From Onchidella celtica (taxonomy: Eukaryota > Mollusca > Gastropoda > Systellommatophora > Onchidiidae), in assembly GCA_963931925.1 (NCBI GenBank), contig OZ007570.1:1678001-1742000 (forward strand): DNA of 64,000 nt, written 5' to 3'. Both the position numbers and the translations under genes were made by a program. Positions 62,851 to 64,000 of the stretch are shown piece after piece. Every line of letters starts with the position of its first letter. Positions within the stretch are counted from its first letter, which is position 1. A model generated the notes under the pieces. The model made no database searches, was not told where the DNA came from, and was given only the letters and a program-made list of their open reading frames with translations.

Positions 62851-64000
62851 AAACTGCGACCACTAAAAGCACCAGTAGGTTGCGCTAATGCGCCAACTAT
62901 TCTCCCCAGATCGTAACTTTAGTATAGTATTATGCTGTGATCACATCAGTGATGGCAATGGGTCTTTGTGTCTTGATTAACAAATGCACAAATGTCAGAA
63001 CTTTCATCAAGGAACCGCAAGGAGAATTGACGTACACAATAAACAAATTTAAACAAGAGAATGAATCGTGCAAGCGACTGTATGTAAATGACCTCTCGTT
63101 ACGGGTATGCTGATATAGAAGAGGAAAATCGTACAATGTACAATAACTTCAAGGGAAAACGCATGATTTTGTTTTCATATATTTTTTCCAACTAGTAATC
63201 TCGAAAATAGCTGGGGAAGGGGGGGGGGGTGCAGATGCACGAGGGGGCGCTGGCGGGGATATTATAATAGATGAGATTAAAGAAACACATTATTCTCGGA
63301 AGACAAAGCCAAGCTCTGTCTAAGTGCATATGATTGAAAGTAATTCTGACGTAGTGCATTGCTAATCATTTTTGTATTATACAGCCCGTGGGATACAGTC
63401 AAGGTCTGGCCTGGCCTCCTTTGATTTAGAGCGCCTTGGCTCTGCTCACTAGGCAGAGATGCTGACTATGTCAGAGAGGTCGGGATGAACTGGGAGAGCC
63501 AAGTCAGTTACCAGATAACCCGCTTCTTTGCTACCCTCATATCTCTGATTACAGAAACATCGGCAGAGCTAAATACAGGACAGGTCTGTTGCCATACTTT
63601 ATAATGGCATCTTTTTATTTGATCTCTAACCCAATAATTCATCAAAAGCTGACCCTCTATAGGATGAAGGTTAAAGCGTTATGTTGTAGAGATTACCCAG
63701 CCTTTAGTCTGGCGCTAAATTTGGGGAGCTGCCAGTAATTATTTTGCTTTTGTCTTTGTACCAGATCGGTAAACTTTGTCTGTCTTTGTTCCGCCTCACA
63801 GGATCACAGGGTCTGAATGGTTTTGGCTTCCGATCTCTTTGAGAATGACAAAATCCTAGAGCTTGTCTACCCATCTCTGTCTCACTCTAGGAAACAAAAA
63901 AGCCAACAATAACAACAATAACAAACAACAAGAGAGTCTATATTAAACTGGGACTTTCAGGGTTATCTGAAGGCAGGAGATATAATATGTATCAGATATG

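Larger units (their letters stand above)
56005..64000. other. BCKDHB intron 5 (to window end), no exon found
   Basis: 8 kb with no recognisable exon. Items seen: G tracts at 56280 and 58164-58179; a diffuse spaced motif at 59828-60115; a short hairpin GGCGGGAGCCCGCC near 60927; (TA)n at 61498-61518; (GA)n at 61603-61635; a 20-base tandem pair at 62333-62372; a diverged repeat at 62613; and a G tract near 63220. An open frame at 56446-57036 has no recognisable protein. Confidence 0.5.

Noticed and set aside
56005..64000. Search for BCKDHB exon 6 (human-like VVIPRSP)
   Set aside because: No matching phase-0 acceptor and coding segment was seen in any plus frame.

Overview
The window is nuclear DNA from an animal. 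Coding sequence is split into short exons with GT-AG introns. Two conserved metazoan genes are present, and the DNA between and inside them is full of recognisable transposable elements. Element content and exon-level similarity fit a marine invertebrate, plausibly a mollusc; that taxon is my inference. I saw no bacterial operons, CRISPR arrays, rRNA or tRNA genes.

Minus strand, 204-38548: MAP3K7 (TAK1), the MAP3 kinase of TGF-beta, IL-1/Toll and IMD-type signalling. I reconstructed 18 exons (1995 coding bases, 665 codons, all phases consistent), from the start codon at 38548 to the C-terminal coiled coil at 204. The last exon and stop lie left of base 1. The kinase domain is fully conserved. 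The Ser/Pro-rich linker is longer than in human TAK1 and contains three consecutive exons (87, 99, 315 bases) that can each be skipped without a frameshift. Its introns carry a 5'-truncated LINE (3289-4725), an RTE-type LINE with one stop codon (9687-12691), a CR1/L2-type LINE (13823-15515), a DNA element with TAAACCGAAA motifs (17027-17791), a 25-base minisatellite (18509-19136), two solo LTRs (26139-26722, 28161-28572), a decayed autonomous Helitron (29125-34533) and a long-TIR element (34642-35176).

Intergenic, 38549-47679: MAP3K7 and the next gene are head to head. Most of the gap is one insertion: a near full-length LINE (38858-46713, 14-base target-site duplication) that was itself hit by a 3.9-kb hAT transposon (42041-45928, 8-base duplication). 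Without them the two start codons would be about 1.26 kb apart.

Plus strand, 47680 to beyond 64000: BCKDHB, the E1-beta subunit of the mitochondrial branched-chain 2-oxoacid dehydrogenase. Five exons (194 codons, about half the protein) are seen; the rest lies right of the window. Its introns hold a second copy of the long-TIR element (52218-53140) with a 403-base MITE nested in it, and a degenerate LINE remnant (55079-55556). From 56005 to 64000 I found only intron and simple repeats.

I found no new enzymatic system. The most notable signals are the layered transposon insertions with intact target-site duplications, several apparently non-autonomous element families, the compact divergent gene pair beneath them, and the symmetric exons of the kinase linker.
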